Of a DNA stretch of 64,000 bases, positions 8,821 to 16,972 are shown piece after piece (the stretch's first letter is position 1; each line of letters begins with the position of its first letter). The DNA lies in contig NZ_JACRTG010000029.1 in NCBI RefSeq assembly GCF_014385195.1, positions 1 to 64,000 of the forward strand. Direction: 5' to 3'. The position numbers and the translations under genes were made by a program. The DNA is from Paratissierella segnis. GTDB lineage: Bacteria; Bacillota; Clostridia; Tissierellales; Tissierellaceae. Below the pieces are notes generated by a model. That model was given only the letters and a program-made list of their open reading frames with translations. It searched no databases and had not been told where the DNA came from.

Positions 8821-9021
8821 TTAGTCAATATTGTATTTCTTCTTAAATTTCTCAACACGTCCACCACGTTCAACAAATTTTTGACGTCCTGTAAAGAATG
8901 GATGACATTCTGAACAAATTTCTACTCTTAGTTCATCTTTTGTTGAACCCGTTTTAAATGTATTTCCACAAGCACAGGTAACTGTAGCTTCTTTGTATTC
9001 TGGATGAATGCCTTTCTTCAT
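8821..9021 (-). CDS. rpmE: 50S ribosomal protein L31, zinc-binding form
   Basis: Large-subunit ribosomal protein of 66 residues. Four cysteines arranged as TCACGNTF and ICSECHPF form the zinc site, so this is the C-plus form rather than the zinc-independent paralogue. The ATG follows a GAGAGAGG sequence. It has its own promoter directly after rho and its own terminator. Confidence 0.97.
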   Translation of the reverse strand: MKKGIHPEYKEATVTCACGNTFKTGSTKDELRVEICSECHPFFTGRQKFVERGGRVEKFKKKYNID

Positions 9022-9080
9022 GTTTTCACCTCTCTCTTTGCAAAACTCTGCAAAAAATACATATGCTCTATAACCACTAA

Positions 9081-9109
9081 ATTATAGCATATATTTTTTT
9101 TTTTTTCAA
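9081..9109 (-). promoter_or_regulatory. rpmE promoter abutting the rho stop codon
   Basis: Minus strand: -35 TTGAAA at 9109-9104, a 17-base mostly poly-A spacer and -10 TATAAT at 9086-9081, which also has an upstream TGC (extended -10). The -35 starts one base after the rho stop codon, so rpmE is probably transcribed separately at high rate. Confidence 0.75.
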
Positions 9110-10465
9110 CTAAATCCAAATTTTATTTCGCATATCATTTATGAAATCAGCGTTAGTTTTTGTTTGAATAAGTTTTTCAATCAGGTTTTCCGTCACATCT
9201 TGAGTATTTGCATTGCCCATTGCTTTACGCAATGCCCATACTGTTTCTAATTCTTTTTGACTTAACAGCAATTCTTCTCTTCTGGTACCTGATTTATATA
9301 TATCAATAGCAGGGAAAATTCTCTTTTCAGACAATTTTCTATCTAAATGAATTTCCATATTACCTGTACCTTTAAATTCTTCAAATATCACATCGTCCAT
9401 TCTACTGCCTGTTTCAACCAAGGCAGTAGCAAGTATAGTAAGGCTCCCGCCTTCCTCCAAATTTCTTGCCGCTCCAAAAAATCTCTTTGGTTTGTGAAGT
9501 GCACCAGGATCTAACCCACCGGACAATGTTCTGCCTGTAGGAGGAATAATAAGGTTGTATGCTCTGGCAAGTCGAGTAATGCTGTCAAGCAATATTACCA
9601 CATCCTTACCATGTTCGACAAGCCTTTTTGCTCTCTCCAAAACAATTTCCGAAACCTTAGTGTGGTTTTTAGGTAATTCATCAAATGTGGAGTAAACTAC
9701 ATCACCTTTAACAGATCTTTTCATATCCGTTACTTCTTCAGGCCTTTCATCTATCAGCAATATGATCAATTCTACCTCCGGATGATTTTGGGATATTGAA
9801 TTTGCTATCATCTTCAAAATAGTCGTTTTTCCGGCCTTAGGAGGTGATACAATCATTCCCCTTTGTCCCTTTCCTATAGGTGCAACTAAATCTACCATTC
9901 TGGTAGCATATTCATTTGGAATAGTTTCTAGGATTAATCTTTCATTTGGATATATTGGTGTAAGACTATCAAAATCCGGTCTCCTTGTAGCAGTATCAGG
10001 AGGCATATCATTAACCGACTTGATGTAAAGTAGGGCTTTAAACTTTTCTCCCACCTTTGGTGGTCTTGTAATACCTGTTATCTTATCTCCGGTTTTTAAT
10101 CTAAATCTTCGAATTTGAGAAGGTGAAATATAGATATCATCATCACCTGATAAATAATTTTCTCTCCGTAGGAATCCATACCCATCCGTATGCAATTCCA
10201 ATATACCTTCTGCAATGTTTATATCTTCTAATTGCTCAATTTCTTCTATAGCATTATCCGATATATCTTCCATATCAATTTCTTTAATGTCCATTTTTTC
10301 TTCAGTACTTTCATTATCTTTGGATTGATCTGTTGCAGCTAAATTCCCCGCAATAGCGTCAATCAATTCTCTTTTCTTATACTTATAAGCACTTGAAATC
10401 CCGTAAGCTTTTGCTATCTCCCTAAGCTCTGTTATATTTTTCCCTTCAAGTATTTCTTGATCCAA
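9110..10465 (-). CDS. rho: Transcription termination factor Rho
   Basis: Hexameric RNA-dependent ATPase that terminates transcription. Of 451 residues, the first 45 or so form the Rho N-terminal helical domain, about 50-85 is an acidic linker, the cold-shock-like RNA-binding domain follows with EGILELHTDGYGFLR, and the ATPase domain has Walker A SPPKAGKTTI, Walker B ILLIDERPEEVTDM and the LDSITRLARAYN motif. The TTG start follows GGTGATGAT. A short-word repeat lies upstream. No transcript attenuator was recognised. Confidence 0.97.
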   Translation of the reverse strand: MDQEILEGKNITELREIAKAYGISSAYKYKKRELIDAIAGNLAATDQSKDNESTEEKMDIKEIDMEDISDNAIEEIEQLEDINIAEGILELHTDGYGFLRRENYLSGDDDIYISPSQIRRFRLKTGDKITGITRPPKVGEKFKALLYIKSVNDMPPDTATRRPDFDSLTPIYPNERLILETIPNEYATRMVDLVAPIGKGQRGMIVSPPKAGKTTILKMIANSISQNHPEVELIILLIDERPEEVTDMKRSVKGDVVYSTFDELPKNHTKVSEIVLERAKRLVEHGKDVVILLDSITRLARAYNLIIPPTGRTLSGGLDPGALHKPKRFFGAARNLEEGGSLTILATALVETGSRMDDVIFEEFKGTGNMEIHLDRKLSEKRIFPAIDIYKSGTRREELLLSQKELETVWALRKAMGNANTQDVTENLIEKLIQTKTNADFINDMRNKIWI

Positions 10466-10484
10466 ATCATCACCATTCCTTAAT

Positions 10485-10528
10485 TAACAATATAACAATT
10501 AACATATAACAATTAACATATAACAATT
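10485..10528. repeat. 14-bp short tandem repeat upstream of rho
   Basis: Three units of AACATATAACAATT (the first is a one-base variant) lie back to back in the leader region of rho. It is an AT-rich microsatellite-like repeat with no coding content. Confidence 0.7.
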
Positions 10529-10614
10529 TTAAAAACACTGTAATTCAAGAATTTCTTTGGTAATTTCCAATATATCTGTTAGCGGTTAATTGTTCATGGG
10601 AAACAGCCCAAGGG

Positions 10615-11472
10615 CTATTTCCATGCTTTTCCTACGCTACCGAATACTTCAATTTTTTCTTTAACTGTTTCCTTCATTGCTTCTCTTGCAGGCCCCAAAA
10701 TCTTTCTTGGATCTATTTCGTCGGGATGTTCTACAAAGAAATTCTTAACCGATTTAGCAAATGTTGCTCTAATATCGGTATCAATATTTATCTTACAAAT
10801 TCCTAGTGGTATAGCTTTTCTTAAAGCATCATATGGAACACCACTTGAGCCATGTAAAACCAATGGAACAGATACTACTTCTCTAATAGCTTTAATCCTA
10901 TCAAAGTCTATCTTAGGTTCTCCCTTATAAACACCATGTGCGGTACCAACTGCAATCGCCAATGAGTCTACTTTAGTTTCTTCCACAAATCTTCTAGCTT
11001 CCTCAGGATCAGTAAAAGTTGCATCCCTATCCGATACGGTAATATGATCTTCAGTACCACCTATTTTACCCAATTCGGCTTCTACAGATACACCAACTGC
11101 ATGAGCAATTTCTACAACCTTCTTACTATAAGCTATATTTTCCTCTAATGCAAATTTAGAGCCGTCGATCATGACTGATGAAAATCCATTTCTAATGCAT
11201 AACATAACTTGATCAAAATCCGTACCATGATCCAGATGGAGTGTTACCGGCACCTTTGCTAATCTGCTGGCCGTCTTTCCTAGATCTGAAATATACTCAA
11301 TACCGGCATATTTAATGCCGCCTTGACTTGCTTGTAAGATAACTGGGGAATTCAATTCATTTGCTGCCTCTACAATTGCTTGTACTATTTCCATATTGTT
11401 GATATTAAACGCTCCAACAGCGTATCCATTTTTTTGTGCATGTAGCAAAATCTCCTTGCCTGTTACTAACAT
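10615..11472 (-). CDS. fba: Class II fructose-1,6-bisphosphate aldolase
   Basis: Zinc-dependent aldolase splitting fructose 1,6-bisphosphate to DHAP and glyceraldehyde 3-phosphate in glycolysis. The 285-residue TIM barrel has LHLDHGTDFD (zinc His and catalytic Asp), VEAELGKIGGTED, AIAVGTAHGVYKG and VLHGSSGVP. The ATG follows GGAGGGG. It is separated from kce by 162 bases holding its own promoter. It differs from the second class II aldolase at 16973 in the loop sequence and is the likelier glycolytic enzyme. Tagatose-bisphosphate aldolase activity cannot be excluded from sequence alone. Confidence 0.9.
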   Translation of the reverse strand: MLVTGKEILLHAQKNGYAVGAFNINNMEIVQAIVEAANELNSPVILQASQGGIKYAGIEYISDLGKTASRLAKVPVTLHLDHGTDFDQVMLCIRNGFSSVMIDGSKFALEENIAYSKKVVEIAHAVGVSVEAELGKIGGTEDHITVSDRDATFTDPEEARRFVEETKVDSLAIAVGTAHGVYKGEPKIDFDRIKAIREVVSVPLVLHGSSGVPYDALRKAIPLGICKINIDTDIRATFAKSVKNFFVEHPDEIDPRKILGPAREAMKETVKEKIEVFGSVGKAWK

Positions 11473-11520
11473 TATATCCCCTCCATGATTTTTGTATAAA
11501 ATAAATTATTTGTTAATATA

Positions 11521-11548
11521 ATTATACCGCATATAATTGATATTTCCA
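11521..11548 (-). promoter_or_regulatory. Promoter of fba
   Basis: Minus strand: -10 TATAAT at 11526-11521 and a weak -35 TGGAAA at 11548-11543, spacer 16. It lies about 50 bases before the fba start. Confidence 0.55.
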
Positions 11549-11634
11549 TTATTTTCTGTAAAAATGACCAGAAATTTGTGTAAAATTCGCCTTTTAACTT
11601 TTAATTTTATCTCTTCTTTCTGAATTGTCAACTA

Positions 11635-12447
11635 TTATCTAAGTCCCAATATCTTTCTCGTTTCTTCCGGTGTTGCTATTTCTCTACCTAATTCCTTAGC
11701 AAGTCTTACTACCTTTTCAACCAGTTCTCCATTGGATTTTGCCAAAACTCCCTTTTCAAGATAGACATTATCCTCAAACCCTACTCTTACATGACCACCC
11801 ATTACGATGCCTAAAGCTGCCATTGGAAGCTCATGTCTTCCTACACCGGCTACTGTCCAAGTTGAACCTTGAGGGATACTATCTACTAAAAATGCCAAAT
11901 CTCTTGCTGAAGCAGTCATCTGCACCCCTAATACAAAATCAAAATGCATTGGAGCTTTAATAAATCCTTGTCTGTGAAATCTGATTGCATAATCAACCAT
12001 GCCCTTATCAAATACCTCTATTTCAGGCTTTATTCCACGTTCATTCATTATCTTTGCAAAGTTCTTGATTGTATTTTCGGTGTTTACAAATATTTCATCT
12101 CCACCAAAATTCAATGTCCCACAATCCAATGTAGCCATTTCAGGATATAACTCCGTTGGCTGTAATCTTTCTTCATCGCTCATGCCAACTGCTCCGCCTG
12201 TTGAAGGCTGAATAATTACATCCGGGCATCGATTCTTTATTTCTTCAATACAAGCTTTGAATCTATCCTTGCTTTGAGTTGGTGTGCCATCATCTTCTCT
12301 AACGTGCAAATGTATAATACTAGCCCCTTTTTTATAAGCGCTTTCAGCTTCTCTGCCTATTTCTTCTACTGTATACGGAACATTTGGATTGTTTTCCTTT
12401 GTAACTTCCGCTCCACAAATTGCTGCAGTAATGATCAACTTTTCCAT
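11635..12447 (-). CDS. kce: 3-keto-5-aminohexanoate cleavage enzyme (BKACE family)
   Basis: Zinc-dependent beta-keto acid cleavage enzyme that, in lysine fermentation, condenses 3-keto-5-aminohexanoate with acetyl-CoA to give 3-aminobutyryl-CoA and acetoacetate. The 270-residue protein has the metal/substrate motif IIHLHVREDDGTPTQ and GTLNFGGDEIFVNT, and ends with ATPEETRKILGL, as BKACE proteins do. ATG at 12447 follows TAGGGGG. The open frame extends 21 codons further upstream, but that part (Cys-Glu-Leu iterations) is translated repeat DNA and is not part of the protein. kal, the next enzyme of the pathway, lies just upstream. BKACE proteins vary in substrate, so the adjacent kal is the main argument for Kce. 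Confidence 0.87.
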   Translation of the reverse strand: MEKLIITAAICGAEVTKENNPNVPYTVEEIGREAESAYKKGASIIHLHVREDDGTPTQSKDRFKACIEEIKNRCPDVIIQPSTGGAVGMSDEERLQPTELYPEMATLDCGTLNFGGDEIFVNTENTIKNFAKIMNERGIKPEIEVFDKGMVDYAIRFHRQGFIKAPMHFDFVLGVQMTASARDLAFLVDSIPQGSTWTVAGVGRHELPMAALGIVMGGHVRVGFEDNVYLEKGVLAKSNGELVEKVVRLAKELGREIATPEETRKILGLR

Positions 12448-12462
12448 TATATACCCCCTAAT

Positions 12463-12582
12463 CAATTCACAATTCACAATGCACAGTTCACAATTAAAAA
12501 AGCAATTCACAATTCACAATGCACAGTTCACAATTGAAAAAGCAATTCACAATTCGCAATGCACAGTTCACAATGCACAATT
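12463..12582. repeat. Three contiguous 40-bp tandem repeats
   Basis: Units 12463-12502, 12503-12542 and 12543-12582, each beginning CAATTCACAATTC and containing GCACAGTTCACAAT, differ at a few positions (the third diverges at its end). There are no unique spacers, so this is not a CRISPR array. It lies between kal and kce, just upstream of the kce ribosome site. Confidence 0.85.
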
Positions 12583-12589
12583 ACTTGGG

Positions 12590-12716
12590 TCGAGTTTTAG
12601 GGCCTTTAAAAGAGGAGATCCTTCAATAGTAACATCCTGCAGAAATAATACTGCCTTTTGTTTTCCACTCTTCACTCTTAGTTCTTATATTTTCACTATT
12701 TTTCCCTATTACCTAA
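12590..12716. repeat. Dispersed intergenic repeat, copy C
   Basis: Contains GGAGATCCTTC at 12614-12624, ACATCCTGCAG, CACTCTTCACTCTTAGTTCTT and CCTATTACCTAA. The last word encodes the final codons and the stop of kal. It is the same family as 3835-4016 and 22300-22449. Confidence 0.6.
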
Positions 12717-13086
12717 CTGTCCTCATCTTGTCCTTCGGTACGACACAAGTGCCTTCAGCCCTGCAAACGACTATTGGATGTTCCAGCACATCACATGCGG
12801 ATTCATTGATATCTGGTCTCGGTGTTATAATTTTTCTTGCTTCAAAGGTCATTTTTCTTGATGTATTCCCTATCTTCGTAATTTCCCCAACAGCCTCAAT
12901 ATAATCCCCTGCATAAACAGGTGCTATAAATTCAACTTTGTCATAGGCCACAAACAAGCCTTCATCCCCATCATGCCTGATAAGAAGCTCCGTAGCTACA
13001 TCACCAAACAATTGTAATATCCTTGCACCATCTACTAAGTTTCCTCCATAATGTGCGTCAGCCATGCTCATACGAACCCTAATCAT
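12709..13086 (-). CDS. kal: 3-aminobutyryl-CoA ammonia-lyase
   Basis: Hot-dog-fold enzyme of lysine fermentation that removes ammonia from L-3-aminobutyryl-CoA to give crotonyl-CoA. The 125-residue length fits the Kal family, as do the N-terminus RVRMSMADAHYGGNLVDGA and the central segment FIAPVYAGDYIEAVGEI. The ATG follows AAGGGGGA. kce is next downstream after a repeat-filled gap of 261 bases. The remaining lysine-pathway genes (kamA, kamDE, kdd) are not in the window, so the pair is separated from them or the pathway is incomplete. The C-terminal codons lie in repeat DNA. Confidence 0.87.
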   Translation of the reverse strand: MIRVRMSMADAHYGGNLVDGARILQLFGDVATELLIRHDGDEGLFVAYDKVEFIAPVYAGDYIEAVGEITKIGNTSRKMTFEARKIITPRPDINESACDVLEHPIVVCRAEGTCVVPKDKMRTVR

Positions 13087-13145
13087 AAGCTAAATCCCCC
13101 TTATAGCTATTTATCTTTAAAGGTTTTATAACCTTAGTCGCATTT

Positions 13146-13154
13146 ATTATAACA
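13146..13154 (-). promoter_or_regulatory. Extended -10 promoter of kal
   Basis: Minus strand TGTTATAAT (TGnTATAAT) lies about 60 bases before the kal start. There is no clear -35 box. Confidence 0.45.
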
Positions 13155-13204
13155 TATAGTGGCTAAACTAGGTAGCTTTTCTTGAAACCCAATAATTGAG
13201 ACAA

Positions 13205-14188
13205 TTATGAAATTTTTATATAGGATTGTTTAAGGTCATATCGTTTTAAAGCATATTTAATTATACTTCCTATAAAATCTCCCGCTGACATCTTCTCAGC
13301 CTCAGCCATATAGCCCATATATCCGTTATGCGCTTTGCCTGAAGGCATGGTAAGTCCGGCAAAGGTATTAAGTTCCAAAAAATAAGGTGTACCATCTTGG
13401 GCAATAATCATATCTATACGTCCAAAATCCTTTGCGTTTAAAACCTTGTATATTCCCTTTGCTATATCTTCAATCTTATCTTGTTCTTCTTTGGGAAAAT
13501 TTGCAGGGCAATGAATGATTTCATTATCCAACATTTTATGTTCATAAGTATTAGTGATGGATGAGTTATACTCGATTTCTAAAATGGGCAACACCCTTGG
13601 GTTTGAATTTCCTATAATACCTACAGTTATTTCTCTACCCTTGATAAACTCCTCTACTAAAGCAGCTTGACCAATTTTTTTGGTGATTTTATCAACTACC
13701 TTAGGTAAATCTTTAGGATTATTTACTACATTTTCTTCACTGATTCCTGCACTCCCACGACCGTCGATGGGTTTCACAAATAATGGATATTTTAAAGAAT
13801 GTTCAGGAATCATCTTAGAATCTTTTGTTACAAAAAACTTTGGCGTTGGCAGATTATGATAAGTAACCAGTTCTTTACGAACTGACTTATCAGCGGACAC
13901 CAAATCCAAATCGGACCCGACAAATGGGATCCCAAAAGCCTTTAAAAAAGCGACTTCTCTAAGTGATGAAGCATTGAAAACAATATCTACTTTTTGGTGA
14001 GTAAGCTCTTTCACCGTTTCTTTGATATCTTTTTTCCACTCGATTAAAACTGCATCAAAACCAGCCTCTTTGATTGCATTCATATGTTGGAAAGCCTCAT
14101 CATAGGCGTCGTCATAAATGTTGTTTTGCGAAAGCTTTCTTTGCATCTCAACATTTCTAAATTTACGCCAGAATACTCCTACTTTCAA
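13205..14188 (-). CDS. ATP-grasp ligase related to D-alanine-D-alanine ligase
   Basis: 327-residue ATP-grasp protein. The central domain has YPLFVKPIDGRGSAGIS (ATP-binding Lys and glycine loop), and the C-terminal metal site is YFLELNTFAGLT, close to the Ddl END motif. The N-terminal domain ends at VFNASSLREVAFLKAFGIP, without the usual Ddl HG-x-x-GEDG loop that positions the first D-alanine. The substrate may therefore not be D-Ala; dipeptide or amino-acid ligase activity is possible. TTG start after GAGGTG. It stands alone between kal and the divergently transcribed pfp. The name Ddl is not assigned. Confidence 0.7.
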   Translation of the reverse strand: MKVGVFWRKFRNVEMQRKLSQNNIYDDAYDEAFQHMNAIKEAGFDAVLIEWKKDIKETVKELTHQKVDIVFNASSLREVAFLKAFGIPFVGSDLDLVSADKSVRKELVTYHNLPTPKFFVTKDSKMIPEHSLKYPLFVKPIDGRGSAGISEENVVNNPKDLPKVVDKITKKIGQAALVEEFIKGREITVGIIGNSNPRVLPILEIEYNSSITNTYEHKMLDNEIIHCPANFPKEEQDKIEDIAKGIYKVLNAKDFGRIDMIIAQDGTPYFLELNTFAGLTMPSGKAHNGYMGYMAEAEKMSAGDFIGSIIKYALKRYDLKQSYIKIS

Positions 14189-14325
14189 TTTTACTGCACC
14201 TCTTTTATTGTTTTTAATATATGAAATAAAGCTCCTTCCGTTATAGATACTTACAGGAACTAATATAAATCATATCACATTATATTTCTATACGCAAAAC
14301 AATGGATATATTGGTTTGCTTTTCA

Positions 14326-14354
14326 TTGAATTATTGTTGTCTTTCTGATAATAT
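14326..14354 (+). promoter_or_regulatory. Promoter of the PPi-dependent phosphofructokinase gene
   Basis: -35 TTGAAT at 14326-14331, a 17-base spacer and -10 TAATAT at 14349-14354. It lies about 59 bases before the ATG and points away from the ATP-grasp gene. Confidence 0.6.
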
Positions 14355-14412
14355 AGATTATAAAGTGAAATTAATTACCAATATAATAAATCTACTATGA
14401 GAGGAGTAATAT

Positions 14413-15630
14413 ATGATGCTCGAAGGAAAAGTATTAGTTGCGCAAGGGGGAGGTCCTACATCTGTTATAAATCAATCGCTTGTAGGTGTAGTACTGGAAT
14501 CCAGAAAATTTCCTCAGGTGACCAGAGTATATGGGGCATTAAATGGTGTAAGCGGAATAATCAATGAAGAATTTGTTGATTTAACACAGGAAACGACACA
14601 TAATCTTGAAAAAATAGCATCAACGCCTTCATCAGCATTATTCTCAACAAGGGATAAGCCTGATGAGGAATATTGCAAGAAAATATTCGAGGTATTAAAG
14701 ATTCATGGAATAAGATATTTCTTCTATATAGGTGGAAATGATTCTGCTGATACAGTTAGAATAGTAAATGAACAGGCAACCGAATCAGGATATGAATTGA
14801 GAGCAATACATATCCCTAAAACAATAGACAATGACCTTCTAGTAAACGATCATTGCCCGGGATATGGCTCAGCGGCAAAATTTGTAGCACAAGCTTTTAT
14901 GGGAATAAACCTAGATGTAAGTTCTCTGCCGGGAGTTTATATAGGAGTAGTAATGGGAAGACATGCAGGATTTTTAACTGCAGCTTCTGCTATGGCTCAA
15001 AAGTTTCCTGATGATGGTCCGCATCTAATATATTTGCCTGAAAGACCATTTATAGTCGAAAACTTCCTATCTGATGTAAAAGATGTCTACGAGAAATACG
15101 GTAAATGTATAATTGCAGTATCAGAAGGAATTGTTGATGAAAATCATGTTCCAATCATTACAAAACTTTCAGGAAACGTTGAAAAAGACAGTCATGGAAA
15201 TGTTCAGCTTTCAGGAACAGGCGCTTTAGGCGACTTATTGGTAAAAATAATTAAAGAAAACTTAAATATAAAAAGAGTTAGAAGCGATACATTCGGATAT
15301 TTACAAAGATCCTTCATAGGATGTGTGTCCGAAGTAGATCAATATGAAGCCAGAGAAGTGGGTGAAAGGGCAGCTCAATTTGCATTGTGGAACAATGTAG
15401 ATGGCTCAGTTACTATCCATAGAACAGGCTCCTACTCTGTAGATTACAAGCTTACAAGCCTTGATAAAGTAGCTAGACTGACAAAGTCTATGCCTGATAA
15501 TTTCATTAATGAAAAAGGTAATCATGTAACGGAAGAATTCAGGAATTATCTTCGACCGCTTCTTGGTCCGGATATGCCACAAGCTCATAGGATTAGAGCT
15601 CCAAAGGTTGAAAAAAAGTTAAATAAATAA
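14413..15630 (+). CDS. pfp: Pyrophosphate-dependent 6-phosphofructokinase
   Basis: Glycolytic/gluconeogenic enzyme that phosphorylates fructose 6-phosphate using PPi, saving ATP in anaerobes. The 405-residue protein has AQGGGPTSVINQSL at the N-terminus, FYIGGNDSADTVR (GGND replaces the ATP-type glycine motif), IPKTIDNDL with the Asp pair and Lys seen in PPi enzymes, PGYGSAAK and MGRHAGFLTAASA. The start ATG-ATG follows AGAGGAG; the first ATG is used. It is the only plus-strand gene in this part and is monocistronic, with its own promoter. An inverted repeat follows. ATP use is unlikely given the motifs but not excluded. Confidence 0.92.
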   Translation: MMLEGKVLVAQGGGPTSVINQSLVGVVLESRKFPQVTRVYGALNGVSGIINEEFVDLTQETTHNLEKIASTPSSALFSTRDKPDEEYCKKIFEVLKIHGIRYFFYIGGNDSADTVRIVNEQATESGYELRAIHIPKTIDNDLLVNDHCPGYGSAAKFVAQAFMGINLDVSSLPGVYIGVVMGRHAGFLTAASAMAQKFPDDGPHLIYLPERPFIVENFLSDVKDVYEKYGKCIIAVSEGIVDENHVPIITKLSGNVEKDSHGNVQLSGTGALGDLLVKIIKENLNIKRVRSDTFGYLQRSFIGCVSEVDQYEAREVGERAAQFALWNNVDGSVTIHRTGSYSVDYKLTSLDKVARLTKSMPDNFINEKGNHVTEEFRNYLRPLLGPDMPQAHRIRAPKVEKKLNK

Positions 15631-15640
15631 GTAAAAAATA

Positions 15641-15680
15641 ATTGAACTACACACTGCTTTTTGATAGCGTGTAGTTCAAT
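15641..15680 (-). terminator. Hairpin between convergent pfp and yjbQ
   Basis: ATTGAACTACAC at 15641-15652 pairs perfectly with 15669-15680. On the minus strand a TATTTTTTA tract follows, so it fits a terminator of the yjbQ-side PTS operon. It may also end pfp transcripts. Confidence 0.75.
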
Positions 15681-15702
15681 CATGTAACTAAAAATTAAAT
15701 CT

Positions 15703-16203
15703 TTACTCTCCATTTATACATAATACACATTTTCTTTTTCTTGGTCTATTATAATCAAAGTCCACAAACCAAATGGATCCGTAGGGTCCTGTCTGAAGTA
15801 CTCCTTCATCAATAACAAAAGTCTCAGAGGCTCCTATTAATGTCGATTTCAAATGAGCTGGTCCGTTTAAAATAATTCCTTGGAATTCAACATGCTGACC
15901 CCCTCCTATGTTTAAATGCTTAGGACCTGGATAAAAATAATTATCATTAAATTCAACTTGATCAGGAAATATTTTTCTTAACCCTTGGTTTAAATCTATT
16001 TGTAAGTAATCATGACCTACCGGATCTTCATCATGAACATATTCTTCAAAAAATACAGCACATGTAGTATGCAAAGACTGAACTGTCACGGTTCCATTTT
16101 TAATACTAGATTCAGAAATAACCTCTTCTATTTTATCTGTTATATTAAAAAAGTGAATTTTAGGAAATTTTGTTTCAAATTCAAGATATTTTATTTTAAT
16201 CAT
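15703..16203 (-). CDS. YjbQ/UPF0047 family protein
   Basis: 166-residue protein of the UPF0047 (YjbQ) family. Family hallmarks visible are VTVQSLHTTCAVFFEE (His-Thr-Thr) and the histidine- and glycine-containing middle NIGGGQHVEFQGI, and the end is FVDFDYNRPRKR. Some members show weak thiamine-phosphate synthase activity; the true substrate is unsettled. It is slightly longer than the common 135-140 residues. ATG at 16203 follows AAAGGAAAG; an in-frame codon six residues upstream lacks a ribosome site. It is the last gene of PTS operon 1, 32 bases after the TIM-like isomerase gene, suggesting a role in the same sugar pathway. Confidence 0.75.
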   Translation of the reverse strand: MIKIKYLEFETKFPKIHFFNITDKIEEVISESSIKNGTVTVQSLHTTCAVFFEEYVHDEDPVGHDYLQIDLNQGLRKIFPDQVEFNDNYFYPGPKHLNIGGGQHVEFQGIILNGPAHLKSTLIGASETFVIDEGVLQTGPYGSIWFVDFDYNRPRKRKCVLCINGE

Positions 16204-16235
16204 TAGCGTCTTTCCTTTCAAAGTTTTTCTATTAG

Positions 16236-16961
16236 TTAAACTTCCTGCTTATAAATTCGTGAACCAAAGTCCTTCTTAGCTCTTAGGATACCATCTAAAA
16301 AATCGTCAATTTTTGCAATAGGGTCTGAGCAGCAGAATACCCCCGAAGCTCCGCCACCTGACTCAGAACCATTTTTAATGTTGCGATATATATCATTACC
16401 ATTCTTAATTCCAGCGCCTTGCGATACAATAATATTAGGGTCATAATCTCTTATCGCTTTTGTTGTTGAATGTATATATTCCTCAGAAGAAACAACTCCA
16501 GTTCCAATTAAATTTGATTGTTCACATATAATACCTGTTGGATGTAAACTTGCAATTATTCTTACTTCTTCAATTGAATCAGCACAAACAAAGGTATATA
16601 ATCCAGCTTTTTTTGCATATTTCATAGCATTAATCAATTGACTAAGTGTCATTGGTTTTGCTGAAGCATGATTAAGTATGACACCGTCCGCTCCTGCATC
16701 TACTAGGGCCTCAGCTGAGACTCCTCCCATTGTATTGCCTTGTTCAATGGGATCCATAAACTGTGCATTGATAATGATGTGAGGGGCTATCAATGAAACC
16801 CTATAAATATCAACAATAGGTACTTCCATTGTTACAGTTATATCATTTTCCACTGCTATTTTTTCACAATATTTAGCAATTTCAAGTAGATCAGCACCCC
16901 ACATGTAAGATTTAGCATTAATACCCAACGTTGGTGTTTTGATTACCTTTTTTTTAATCAT
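16236..16961 (-). CDS. Triosephosphate-isomerase homologue (short, archaeal-like form)
   Basis: 241-residue TIM barrel. The catalytic set of triosephosphate isomerase is present: Asn15 and Lys17 in GINAKSYMWG, His98 in ILNHASAK and Glu147 in IICEQSNLIGTG; phosphate-binding glycines follow in VSQGAGIKNG and SGGGASGV. The Glu spacing is that of the shorter archaeal enzymes rather than bacterial TpiA. Such paralogues in sugar operons include erythrulose-phosphate isomerases (LerI/DerI), so a C4 or other ketose-phosphate substrate is plausible. ATG at 16961 after AGGAGG is chosen; an upstream start at 16982 would overlap the aldolase gene. The context (PTS, aldolase, dehydrogenase) argues against the housekeeping glycolytic role. 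Confidence 0.75.
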   Translation of the reverse strand: MIKKKVIKTPTLGINAKSYMWGADLLEIAKYCEKIAVENDITVTMEVPIVDIYRVSLIAPHIIINAQFMDPIEQGNTMGGVSAEALVDAGADGVILNHASAKPMTLSQLINAMKYAKKAGLYTFVCADSIEEVRIIASLHPTGIICEQSNLIGTGVVSSEEYIHSTTKAIRDYDPNIIVSQGAGIKNGNDIYRNIKNGSESGGGASGVFCCSDPIAKIDDFLDGILRAKKDFGSRIYKQEV

Positions 16962-16972
16962 CCTACTTCCTC

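Noticed and set aside
12448..12510. Longer N-terminus of kce with repeated Cys-Glu-Leu
   Set aside because: It is translated tandem-repeat DNA; the ATG at 12447 has a proper ribosome site and begins the conserved sequence.
12463..12582. Possible CRISPR array
   Set aside because: Three units are contiguous without unique spacers and lack a palindromic repeat core; no cas genes are present.
12389..12904. Plus-strand open frame of 171 codons
   Set aside because: It is antisense to kce and kal, spans repeat DNA and has no coding signature or ribosome site.
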